Assembly: GCA_947627525.1 (NCBI GenBank)
Contig: CANQWJ010000039.1
Coordinates: 1-9,270 of the forward strand
Direction: 5' to 3'
Source: an uncultured Bacilli bacterium
GTDB lineage: Bacteria > Bacillota_I > Bacilli_A > RF39 > UBA660
Length of the DNA: 9,270 nucleotides
Positions 1 to 6,514 of this stretch are shown in pieces (the first letter of the stretch is position 1; every line of letters begins with the position of its first letter). The translations under genes and the position numbers were made by a program. The notes beneath the pieces were generated by a model. It had not been told where the DNA came from, did not search any database, and saw only the letters and a program-made list of their open reading frames with translations.

Positions 1-842
1 AATCTGTTAATGTTACATCATATGATGGACTTTATGCAATGATAAAAAATGGGGCAGCGCGTTATTACGCTGTTGATAATGGTGAGAAAATTCATAATAT
101 AAAAGGAATTGTCGCTACTTATCCCAGTGCTAATTTAGCCCTTCTAAAACTGGATGAAGAGTTTGGTAAGCCCGTTACAATAGGTGACTCTAGCAAACTA
201 AAAGAGAGTGACCCAATTGCTGTTATAAGTAGTTCTTTGGGTTTAAAAACATCAATAAAATTAGGAGTTTATTTTGATACTTTACAAGATGATTATAAAA
301 TTATTAGAACATCTCTTCCTTTAATTGATGGAGATAGAGGTTCAGCTGTTTTCAATATGAATGGTGAAGTAATAGCTATTAATACTAGTGTATCAACTAG
401 TGATGCTAAATATAATTCAGGACTAAATAATGCGATTGATATAAGTATTATTAAAGATGTTATTAATGCTCTTGAAAAAGAATCATTTGAAAAAATTGGA
501 TCTGTTTCTTTTGCGGATTTAAAAAATGAAGATAAGAAGACCAATCAAAATAATGTATCTAAGAAAATCTGGAATAAATATTTAAAACTTCCTCTTATAA
601 GTAATTATTATCCGTTAACTTTATATAGTAGTTACTATAAAAATGGTTATTTAATAGTTCGTTATCAACAAGATGAATATAAAGTTTTAGATAATGATAC
701 CATTGTTGTTTCTTATGGTGAAACACTACTTGATAATGGATATAAAAAAATAGGTAATAATCTTTATCAAAAAGATGATATAAAGATAAAAGTAACTAAT
801 AATCTTGGCTTTATAATTATAACAGTTGAAGGAGTTGATTAA
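1..842 (+). CDS. HtrA/trypsin-like serine protease homologue, 5'-truncated, apparently catalytically inactive
   Basis: The reading frame is open to the left edge (first full codon at 3), so the gene starts upstream; the ATG at 39 lies inside the domain and is not a credible start. Counting from that Met, residues 29-38 (PSANLALLKL) match the HtrA-family strand that normally carries the catalytic Asp (DLALLKI type), but the Asp position is N32 (codon 132-134). Residues 96-116 (IDGDRGSAVFN, then GEVIAINTS) match the family's GNSGGAL...GEVIGINT block, but the nucleophile Ser position is R100 (codon 336-338). The catalytic His would lie upstream of the window. No PDZ domain follows; residues about 150-267 are a Tyr/Asn/Lys-rich tail I do not recognise. 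The stop is 2 nt before the next gene, which implies co-transcription. Family membership is fairly sure. Loss of proteolysis is inferred from two substituted triad positions. It probably acts outside the membrane or is membrane-tethered, but its N-terminus is not visible. Confidence 0.8.
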   Translation, partial: SVNVTSYDGLYAMIKNGAARYYAVDNGEKIHNIKGIVATYPSANLALLKLDEEFGKPVTIGDSSKLKESDPIAVISSSLGLKTSIKLGVYFDTLQDDYKIIRTSLPLIDGDRGSAVFNMNGEVIAINTSVSTSDAKYNSGLNNAIDISIIKDVINALEKESFEKIGSVSFADLKNEDKKTNQNNVSKKIWNKYLKLPLISNYYPLTLYSSYYKNGYLIVRYQQDEYKVLDNDTIVVSYGETLLDNGYKKIGNNLYQKDDIKIKVTNNLGFIIITVEGVD

Positions 843-844
843 TT

Positions 845-1384
845 ATGGCAAAGAAAAGTAGAATTAATTTCAACTCTGAATTAAAAGTATTCTTATTAAT
901 ATTTATTGCTACTGTTTTAATTTTAGTAGGAATTCTTTTAAATTTTTTAAAGCCAAATGATATAAAAATAAAGAGTTATGAATCTAAGATTTTAAAATTT
1001 AATTATGATACTTCTTTTGAATTAGAAGATGATACTGATATTAGACTTCAAGCCATAGATGGTAATGCTATAGTTTATATAAAAAATATTACATATACAG
1101 ATACAATAAAAGCTAAGGATAAAACCGACTTAGCGGACTCTTTATCTTATCAAGTAGTATCTAATAATGATAATTATAATGAAATATATAATGAAACTGA
1201 TGAAGATAATAATATCTATTATTATTTATATGAAGACTATGAAAAAGAAAGACAAGTTGAAGTTATTACACTATTTAAAGATAAAAATATTTTTATTATT
1301 ATTTATCAAAATGATAATGATGAATTTGATTTATATGGAACTTCAATTGACCTAATTGTTGATTCATTAGAAGAGGTAAAGTAG
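845..1384 (+). CDS. Membrane-anchored protein of unknown function
   Basis: 179 residues. A short basic N-terminus (MAKKSR) is followed by one hydrophobic segment at about residues 14-35, then an acidic, Asn/Asp/Tyr-rich domain. No lipobox Cys is present, so an uncleaved signal anchor with the C-terminal domain outside is the likely topology. The outer part begins SKILKFNYDTSFEL and ends with a hydrophobic strand (KNIFIIIYQ, 148-156) and a closing helix (SIDLIVDSLEEVK). This layout of an early Phe-rich strand and a final 'DSL/NSL' helix recurs in the next two genes. An AGGAG Shine-Dalgarno (830-834) lies about 10 nt before the ATG. The gene starts 2 nt after the protease-like gene and ends 1 nt before the next, so all three are likely one transcript. 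I do not recognise a named family; a MOG1/PsbP-like fold is only a guess from the arrangement. Confidence 0.85.
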   Translation: MAKKSRINFNSELKVFLLIFIATVLILVGILLNFLKPNDIKIKSYESKILKFNYDTSFELEDDTDIRLQAIDGNAIVYIKNITYTDTIKAKDKTDLADSLSYQVVSNNDNYNEIYNETDEDNNIYYYLYEDYEKERQVEVITLFKDKNIFIIIYQNDNDEFDLYGTSIDLIVDSLEEVK

Positions 1385-1385
1385 T

Positions 1386-1916
1386 ATGAAGAAGAAAAAA
1401 ATAGTAATAATAGGAATAATTTTAATATTAATTATATCAGTTATAGGATTAGTATTTATCTTTTCTAAAAATAAGAATCAAGAAAAAGATACATATACAA
1501 CGATTAATTTTAAGAATTATCAATTTTCATTAAATGATAAATATCAATATGAATTTTTAAAAGATAAAGACTATGGAGTATTAAAAAATAAAGATTTTAT
1601 TGCCTCTTATATTTATATTGATGATATAAAATATAGTTCAGCAATTACTAAAATATCACTTTATAGAAATTCTAGTTCAACAGAAATTGATTCTAGTATT
1701 GATGAATTAAAATGTGGTGACATGAAATGTTTAGTAGGTGTTAAAAAGGTTCATTATGATGATGTTGATAAAGACTATAATGTCGTTATCTTTTTAATAA
1801 AGTTGGATGAAGAAAAAACTTTTATCTTTCAATATGAAATTGCTTTAAATGATGACACAGAAAAAATATTTGCGGACATCAAAAATAGTCTTACAAATAT
1901 TAAATTGGTAAAATAA
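1386..1916 (+). CDS. Membrane-anchored protein of unknown function with a CxxxxC pair
   Basis: 176 residues. MKKKK is followed by a long hydrophobic segment (about 6-26) with no lipobox, so it is probably a signal anchor. The outer domain opens with INFKNYQFSLNDKYQYEF (40-57), contains two cysteines at 110 and 115 (KCGDMKC) that could form a disulfide if outside the cell, has a strand KTFIFQYEI (144-152), and ends in a helix DIKNSLTNIKLVK. The opening and closing elements resemble those of the proteins at 845 and 2010, which suggests a shared fold; pairwise identity is too low to prove it by eye. It starts 1 nt after the preceding stop, with AGAGGT (1371-1376) as ribosome binding site. It is the last gene of the tight cluster: about 90 nt of AT-rich sequence follow before the next gene, with no GC-rich terminator. 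Function unknown. Confidence 0.84.
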   Translation: MKKKKIVIIGIILILIISVIGLVFIFSKNKNQEKDTYTTINFKNYQFSLNDKYQYEFLKDKDYGVLKNKDFIASYIYIDDIKYSSAITKISLYRNSSSTEIDSSIDELKCGDMKCLVGVKKVHYDDVDKDYNVVIFLIKLDEEKTFIFQYEIALNDDTEKIFADIKNSLTNIKLVK

Positions 1917-1968
1917 TAGTGTAAAGTAATAAAAAAAATAATTAAATATGTTTAAAAAAAAGATTATT

Positions 1969-1974
1969 TATAAT
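1969..1974 (+). promoter_or_regulatory. Candidate -10 element for the zinc-ribbon gene
   Basis: A perfect TATAAT sits 35 nt before the ATG at 2010, inside a 93-nt AT-rich gap and just downstream of an A-tract (1955-1961). No good -35 is found at 16-18 nt spacing (ATATGT or TATGTT are the best), and TATAAT is frequent by chance in such AT-rich DNA. A separate promoter here would fit the gap that follows the tight upstream cluster. Confidence 0.35.
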
Positions 1975-2009
1975 AAAATAATTTTTAGAATAGAAGGAGA
2001 TGTAAAAAT

Positions 2010-2897
2010 ATGAATTGTCCAAAATGTAATGCGGTCCTTAATGAAGGAGATAAATTTTGTCCAGTATGTGGAGCTACTATTGATGGTGGAGTAGTTCAAA
2101 ATAATCAACCAGTACCTGAAGTAGCAACTCAAACACCACCAGTTAGTCCTGTTCAACAACCAGTTGCTAATCAACCAATGCCTCAACCAGTTGCTAATCA
2201 ACCAGCACCAGTAGGGGGAATGACACCACAACCAACTAAGAAGAATAATGCTATTGTCTTTGTACTAATTGCTATTATTGTTGTTTTAGTCGCTGCTGTT
2301 GCCTTTCTAGCATTAAATGGTAATAAAGAAGAAAGTACTAAAACAGATGATAAGACACAAACAGAAACCGGAACGACGACTCCCAAACCAGAAGAGATCG
2401 CAACTTCTAAATATAATGAAACATCTTTAAATGGATTAAAGTTTAAATTACCAGAGGGATATGGAGTAGAAGACTATACTCTTGAAGGTGAAAAAGCGGC
2501 ACTATTATATGGTCCAAATGATAATACTATGGCAGTTGTAGCTGCTTATAAAAATGTTTCTATTAACAATGTTAATGTTGAAAATGTTAAAGTTACTCTA
2601 AAAGGTAATGGCTTTACTAATGTTGAAGATGCAACAACAACTCTTAATAGTAAAAAAGCTTTCTATGTCACTGGTTCATATTCAGGATATACAGTTGAAT
2701 ATCTATATGTTGCTGTTTCTCCTACAACTGTTGTTTATGCTTGTATTGCGTATGACGAATTTAATCCTACTAATCAAAATGCTTTCCATGACATCATAAG
2801 TAATGTAACAGTTGAATCTACTTCCTTTAGTACAACAGCTAATCCAGAAACACTATCAAAAGTAACTTTCGGAACAGATGCATTTAAAAATAATTAA
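2010..2897 (+). CDS. Zinc-ribbon, single-pass membrane protein with extracytoplasmic domain
   Basis: 295 residues. The N-terminus is a double-knuckle zinc ribbon with Cys at 3, 6, 17 and 20 (CPKC...CPVCG). A Pro/Gln-rich linker (about 32-76) contains QPVANQP twice. A hydrophobic segment spans about 80-102, then a charged Thr/Lys linker (105-130), then a domain of about 165 residues beginning YNETSLNGLKFKLPEGY and ending with HDIISNVTVES and a short tail. By the basic residues before the membrane segment (TKKNN) the ribbon should be cytoplasmic and the large domain outside. The outer domain's start (F-x-LPEGY) and final helix parallel the two upstream proteins. A strong AGAAGGAGATG ribosome site ends about 8 nt before the ATG. 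It probably has its own promoter and certainly has a strong hairpin terminator after it. Zinc-ribbon plus membrane-segment proteins are common in Bacillota but mostly uncharacterised; the function here is unknown. Confidence 0.9.
   Translation: MNCPKCNAVLNEGDKFCPVCGATIDGGVVQNNQPVPEVATQTPPVSPVQQPVANQPMPQPVANQPAPVGGMTPQPTKKNNAIVFVLIAIIVVLVAAVAFLALNGNKEESTKTDDKTQTETGTTTPKPEEIATSKYNETSLNGLKFKLPEGYGVEDYTLEGEKAALLYGPNDNTMAVVAAYKNVSINNVNVENVKVTLKGNGFTNVEDATTTLNSKKAFYVTGSYSGYTVEYLYVAVSPTTVVYACIAYDEFNPTNQNAFHDIISNVTVESTSFSTTANPETLSKVTFGTDAFKNN
2157..2204 (+). repeat. Short direct repeat coding QPVANQP in the linker
   Basis: An identical 21-nt unit occurs at 2157-2177 and 2184-2204, a 27-nt (nine-codon) period that keeps frame. 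It codes for part of the Pro/Gln-rich linker between the zinc ribbon and the membrane segment. Such in-frame units could expand or contract by slippage and change linker length. Confidence 0.8.
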
Positions 2898-2912
2898 AAA
2901 AGATAAAAAAAT

Positions 2913-2949
2913 AAGAAATCGTTGGGTGAGAATTCAACGATTTCTTTTT
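2913..2949. terminator. Intrinsic terminator, probably bidirectional
   Basis: A perfect inverted repeat has 11-nt arms AGAAATCGTTG (2914-2924) and CAACGATTTCT (2935-2945), plus one more A-T pair (2913/2946) and a 10-nt loop. On the plus strand a T-run (2945-2949) follows it 16 nt after the zinc-ribbon gene. On the minus strand the A-rich stretch at 2896-2912 supplies a long U-tract, so it can also stop the convergent germination operon, whose last stop is at 3037. Confidence 0.9.
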
Positions 2950-3036
2950 GTGTATCTATTGATACTGTACCTTAGTACATTTTAATAGTACTTTACTAGT
3001 ATGAAATTTGTGTGAAAATATAATGAAAATTTATAT

Positions 3037-4062
3037 TTATTTAATTATCCTATAAATAGCATAAAATAGATGAATAACTAAAAAAATTAAAAAAGAATAA
3101 ACGATATAAGAAAAGTCAATCTTTAAAAAGATAGATCCTAATAAAATTATGAGTGTAATTAAAAAGGAAACAGTTTTACTATAGTGGCCTTTTAAATTTA
3201 AAAGATAATCAATTCCTTCTTTAATATATAAAGATGATAAACTGATTAAGAAGAAAAAATTCGTAATACTATTAAAACACAATAACCATTCAACTCTTTC
3301 TAAAATAGAGAATAGTTCAATATTTTTATACATGATAATATCAGGATAATTATAAATATCAAGCGCATTATATCCTAAAATAGATATAACTAAAAAACTT
3401 TTAAAAATAATTATTAGTGAACTAATTATATAAGTTAGAAATATTTTTTTACCACTATTTTTATCATCTTTAATTAAGTTCTTAGGTACTAATAATAAAA
3501 ACATGATAGGACTTACCAAAATGATTAAAAATAAATAACTATTATTGATAGAAAGAGTTAAATCACTAGTAATTGGCAAAAGATTATTGATATCAATATA
3601 TGGTATTAATAATAAAATAGTAATAATTTCAAGAAAAACATAAAAGTAAAAAATAAGAGTACTAGTTCTAAAAAAAGAAGAGATATTATTCTTTAACAAA
3701 TAAAATAAAACCAAAGCTAAAGCAATTATGACATATATCTTATCAATGTTATGTAAATAGATAAAGTTAATGTATTGGGAAGCAAAGTTTAAAGTAAAAA
3801 TACTAAATATTAAAGGCGTAATCATTAAAATAATTATTAAGATTTTACTCTTTAAGAGTGCAAAAATACCTTTTTCATTATTTTTAAACAGATATGTAAA
3901 AAGAATGATGATACTTATTTCTAAAAAGATGGATACTAATAGATAAATAAAATAATTAGTATTTAACTTATTAATAGCTTTATTTAAGAATAATGCATAA
4001 AAGAAAGCTTGAAATATATATATTATAATAATTGATAAATTAATGCTTGCCATTTTCTTCAA
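3037..4062 (-). CDS. GerAB-like spore germination permease subunit
   Basis: 341 residues, slightly shorter than the roughly 365 usual for GerAB-type members of the APC-superfamily spore permeases. About ten hydrophobic segments can be read (near 8-28, 38-58, 72-92, 108-123, 134-153, 176-192, 208-229, 259-279, 297-314 and 318-338). The FSILERVEWLL stretch (251-261) matches the family's conserved 'ERxE' region. In the GerA receptor this subunit is thought to bind the nutrient germinant in the spore inner membrane. The start is TTG: in this frame a TAA stop lies directly before it, so nothing further upstream is possible, and GGTG sits 6 nt away. The alternative ATG at 4053 would be 15 nt from that site and give a protein three residues shorter. 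It overlaps the end of the GerAC-like gene by 23 nt, which suggests translational coupling. Third gene of the operon. Family assignment rests on topology, the ERxE region and, above all, its neighbours. Confidence 0.85.
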   Translation of the reverse strand: MKKMASINLSIIIIYIFQAFFYALFLNKAINKLNTNYFIYLLVSIFLEISIIILFTYLFKNNEKGIFALLKSKILIIILMITPLIFSIFTLNFASQYINFIYLHNIDKIYVIIALALVLFYLLKNNISSFFRTSTLIFYFYVFLEIITILLLIPYIDINNLLPITSDLTLSINNSYLFLIILVSPIMFLLLVPKNLIKDDKNSGKKIFLTYIISSLIIIFKSFLVISILGYNALDIYNYPDIIMYKNIELFSILERVEWLLCFNSITNFFFLISLSSLYIKEGIDYLLNLKGHYSKTVSFLITLIILLGSIFLKIDFSYIVYSFLIFLVIHLFYAIYRIIK

Positions 4063-5020
4063 TTAGATCACCATCCTTTAAATTATTTATTTCTTCTTTT
4101 GATAAATTATAAGTAATATCAAAATTAATATTAGGCTTAGGATTATCTTTATAAAATAAATAGTCTTTCTTTTTTATTAAGTCATGAAAATAATTTAGAT
4201 TGTAATCATTACTTAAAAAATTATTAATATTACTATCAAGATAAGATATTATTTTATTTTTATTGACGTTAGCATTATAGGAAAAATTAATATTTATTTT
4301 TACATTATTCTTATCGACTAAATATTTAACTTCAATATTATTACAATTAACTTCATCTTCATCAATCGTTAGAGTAAGAGTCTTTAGTTTATTTTGTAAT
4401 AGATTTAAAAAGGAACTAGTCGTTAAATCATAAAAGTTAAATTCGGAAAAGAGTGAATGCATGCCCATAAGAGTATTTGTTTTATTATCAATGATGGGAA
4501 TATAAGCAATATTTAAATCTAAATAGTCATTGATTAAATCATTAAAAGTTGTTGGATAGACATTTCCTTTTTCTAAGTAGTTATTATGAAGAATATCTTT
4601 TATTTTTAAAGAATCATTTTTAAAGAAACTATCTTCATAATTATGAATTAATACGACATTAAAACTACCTCGCAAATCTTGACGTCTATTAAAAGCGTTA
4701 ATAATATTTTCGATATCTAAGTTATCTAAATTAGAACTTAAAGCTAGGATATTTAAGTGGGATAAATAAATCTTTTTACTAACTTTAAGATAGATTTTAT
4801 TAAAGGAATCATTTATATTAGAAGTTGTTATTTTATATGTTTCATATTTATTATTTTGATTATAAGTATTAAAAGAGACTATGTATTCATCATCTTTTTT
4901 ATCAATACCAATCCCATCAATAATCATGACATTATTTAATTCTTGGTAATTGTTACATCCACTAAGAGAAAAAATAGTTATTAGTAAAATTAAAAAAATA
5001 AAAATATTTTTCTTTAACAT
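4040..5020 (-). CDS. GerAC-like spore germination lipoprotein
   Basis: 326 residues, shorter than the roughly 370-400 usual for GerAC. A lipoprotein signal peptide (residues 1-21) ends in the lipobox LSGC, with C22 the expected lipidated residue. It is followed by the family signature YQELNNVMIIDGIGID (25-40), equivalent to the W-x-E-L-N...GIGID block of Ger(x)C proteins. YLSHLNILALS (85-95) matches the domain-1 strand with its conserved His. The later part (about 185-310) is divergent, and shortening there probably explains the length. As the C subunit it should sit on the outer face of the membrane that holds the A and B subunits. The ATG lies 1 nt after the GerAA-like stop, with AGAGGT as ribosome site inside that gene's end, and the 3' end overlaps the permease gene. 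Gene order A-C-B is one of the arrangements known for ger operons. Confidence 0.9.
   Translation of the reverse strand: MLKKNIFIFLILLITIFSLSGCNNYQELNNVMIIDGIGIDKKDDEYIVSFNTYNQNNKYETYKITTSNINDSFNKIYLKVSKKIYLSHLNILALSSNLDNLDIENIINAFNRRQDLRGSFNVVLIHNYEDSFFKNDSLKIKDILHNNYLEKGNVYPTTFNDLINDYLDLNIAYIPIIDNKTNTLMGMHSLFSEFNFYDLTTSSFLNLLQNKLKTLTLTIDEDEVNCNNIEVKYLVDKNNVKININFSYNANVNKNKIISYLDSNINNFLSNDYNLNYFHDLIKKKDYLFYKDNPKPNINFDITYNLSKEEINNLKDGDLIEENGKH
4069..4079 (-). promoter_or_regulatory. Ribosome binding site that supports the TTG start of the gerAB-like gene
   Basis: On the minus strand AAAGGATGGTG precedes the TTG at 4062, with GGTG 6 nt from it. The same GATGGTGAT word stands before the GerAA-like start (minus strand, near 6440). 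Here it is also coding sequence for the end of the GerAC-like protein. Confidence 0.6.
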
Positions 5021-5021
5021 A

Positions 5022-6431
5022 TTATCGACCTCTAATCTTATTCTTTTTAGCTAATAATAAATTGCGATATTTAGGATTAGTATTATATTTGATGATGGAA
5101 TCAGATAATTCTTTTTTATAAAGGGGTGCAAAAGGATAAGTATAAGGATATCCTAAAGACTCTAAACTACCAAGTTTAATAATGATTAAGAGAAAGGATA
5201 GAAAGATGCCAAAAAAGCCTAAGAACGTTCCTAAAAAGACAGTGACTAAACGTAAGAAACGTACTAAATAAATAATAGAAATATTGGAAAAGATGAGACC
5301 ACTAATTGATGAAATGGCAACAACAATGATCATGATAGGGGAGACTATGCCAGCGGTGACTGCCGCTTCACCAAGAATTAAGCCACCTAAAATTGAAATA
5401 GAACTACCAAGTTTACTAGGAATGCGTAAGTCTGTTTCACGAAGAATTTCAAAAGCTAAAAGAAGTAGAATACATTCCACAAAACTGGGAAAGGGGACAC
5501 TTAGTCGCTGATTGATCAAATTGTATAGAAGAGAAGATGGAATCATATCAATATTATGGGTTGTTAGACTAATGTAGATACCAGGAAGAAAGACGGCAAT
5601 GAAAAAAGCAATTAAACGTAACAATCTAATAAAAGTAATATTGGTATTTTTTTCATAGTAATCATCAGGGGTATGAAAAAAGTCAATAAAAAAGGTTGGT
5701 AAGACAAGAGCCAAAGGACTATTATCGACAATGATGACAACTTTTCCTTCGAGAAGGGCTTGACTACAAATATCAGGACGTTCCGTTACATTAATCGTTG
5801 GAAAAATCAAAGAATTAGATAGATACTTACGAAGATAACTACTATCGATTATGCCATCGATATTAACAGAGTCCAATTTCTTTTTTACGTCTTGGACTAA
5901 GTTTTCCTCAACAATATTATTCATGTAACAAATTCCAACTTTTGTTTTTGATAAAGTCCCAATATTTAGACTTTCAATAAATAGTTCATTAGTTCTTAAA
6001 CGTTTCCTAATAAGGGCAATATTATCATTAAACTTTTCATTAAAACTATCTTTAGGACCTAATATAGATACTTCAACGTCACTAGTTGGAATACTTCGAT
6101 CAATATCATTTTTAGCTTCTATTCCTAAAATGCAATCATTAGTTAAAAGAATACAAAAGCCCTTAAAAAGATAATCTAACATCTCTTTATAGGTATATAT
6201 TTCAACAATATTATTACTCGTTAAATAATTTTTTATATTCATTAAAGAAAAATCTACTTTAGCTATTTTTAAATCTACTAAAGCTTCAATTATATATTCA
6301 TTGATATAATCACCACTAGAAAGAACCTCACTAAAAATGAGATTTATTTCTTTATTATTAATAATTATTTTTTTATAGATAATATCACAACTATTTCCCG
6401 TATCACGCTTAATTTTATCAACTATTTTCAT
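5022..6431 (-). CDS. GerAA-like spore germination receptor subunit A
   Basis: 469 residues, close to the usual 480-500 of the GerA family. The soluble N-terminal part (about 1-245) contains GPKDSFNEKFNDNIALIRKRL (125-145 in two halves), which corresponds to the family block 'GPREGF-x-NIALIRRRL', then ERPD (217-220) and LLEGKVVIIVDNSPLALVLP (226-245 approximately), all diagnostic. Membrane segments follow near 266-290, 316-333, 343-363, 364-382 and 386-420, with the conserved RIPSKLGSSISILGGLILG and EAAVTAGIVSP elements at 336-365. The protein forms the A subunit of a nutrient germinant receptor with the B and C subunits encoded downstream; recent work on the family regards the A subunit as an ion-channel component. 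The ATG at 6431 has GGTG 5 nt upstream. It is the first gene of the operon; the promoter must lie in the 83-nt gap shared with the divergent gene but is not obvious. No truncation is seen. Confidence 0.95.
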   Translation of the reverse strand: MKIVDKIKRDTGNSCDIIYKKIIINNKEINLIFSEVLSSGDYINEYIIEALVDLKIAKVDFSLMNIKNYLTSNNIVEIYTYKEMLDYLFKGFCILLTNDCILGIEAKNDIDRSIPTSDVEVSILGPKDSFNEKFNDNIALIRKRLRTNELFIESLNIGTLSKTKVGICYMNNIVEENLVQDVKKKLDSVNIDGIIDSSYLRKYLSNSLIFPTINVTERPDICSQALLEGKVVIIVDNSPLALVLPTFFIDFFHTPDDYYEKNTNITFIRLLRLIAFFIAVFLPGIYISLTTHNIDMIPSSLLYNLINQRLSVPFPSFVECILLLLAFEILRETDLRIPSKLGSSISILGGLILGEAAVTAGIVSPIMIIVVAISSISGLIFSNISIIYLVRFLRLVTVFLGTFLGFFGIFLSFLLIIIKLGSLESLGYPYTYPFAPLYKKELSDSIIKYNTNPKYRNLLLAKKNKIRGR

Positions 6432-6453
6432 ACTATCACCATCTCTTTTAGTA

Positions 6454-6482
6454 TTGTTAAAATAGGTAAAAATATGTATAAT
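6454..6482 (+). promoter_or_regulatory. Sigma-A type promoter of the rRNA methyltransferase gene
   Basis: TTGTTA (6454-6459) and TATAAT (6477-6482) are separated by exactly 17 nt, which is close to the ideal housekeeping promoter. Transcription would start near 6489, followed by AAAGGTG (6503-6509) and the ATG at 6515, giving a short leader of about 26 nt. It lies within the gap to the divergent germination operon. Confidence 0.8.
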
Positions 6483-6514
6483 AAGAACGATTAGAATAAT
6501 TTAAAGGTGTCGTT

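Noticed and set aside
1917..2009. Terminator or small RNA between the membrane-protein cluster and the zinc-ribbon gene
   Set aside because: Only A/T-only partial dyads are present; there is no GC-containing stem.
1968..2231. Minus-strand open frame of 87 codons opposite the zinc-ribbon gene
   Set aside because: It is a Trp/Ser-rich translation of the antisense of the Pro/Gln-rich linker, has no ribosome site, and the plus-strand frame has clear zinc-ribbon and membrane features.
2959..2988. TTGATA followed by TTAATA/TAATAG as a promoter after the terminator
   Set aside because: The -10 is poor and nothing on the plus strand could be expressed from it before the convergent operon.
3019..3024. 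TATAAT word in the plus strand before the convergent gene end
   Set aside because: There is no acceptable -35 (ACTAGT-like at the right distance) and no plus-strand gene downstream; chance is likely in AT-rich DNA.
5284..5511. Plus-strand open frame of 75 codons inside the GerAA-like gene
   Set aside because: It lies fully antisense to the conserved membrane part of the GerAA-like protein, and its product shows no recognisable features.
6469..6475. CATATTT on the minus strand as a sigma-G -10 for the germination operon
   Set aside because: It misses the final A of the usual CATxxTA and no GxATx-type -35 lies 16-18 nt upstream, so it is not listed as a feature.
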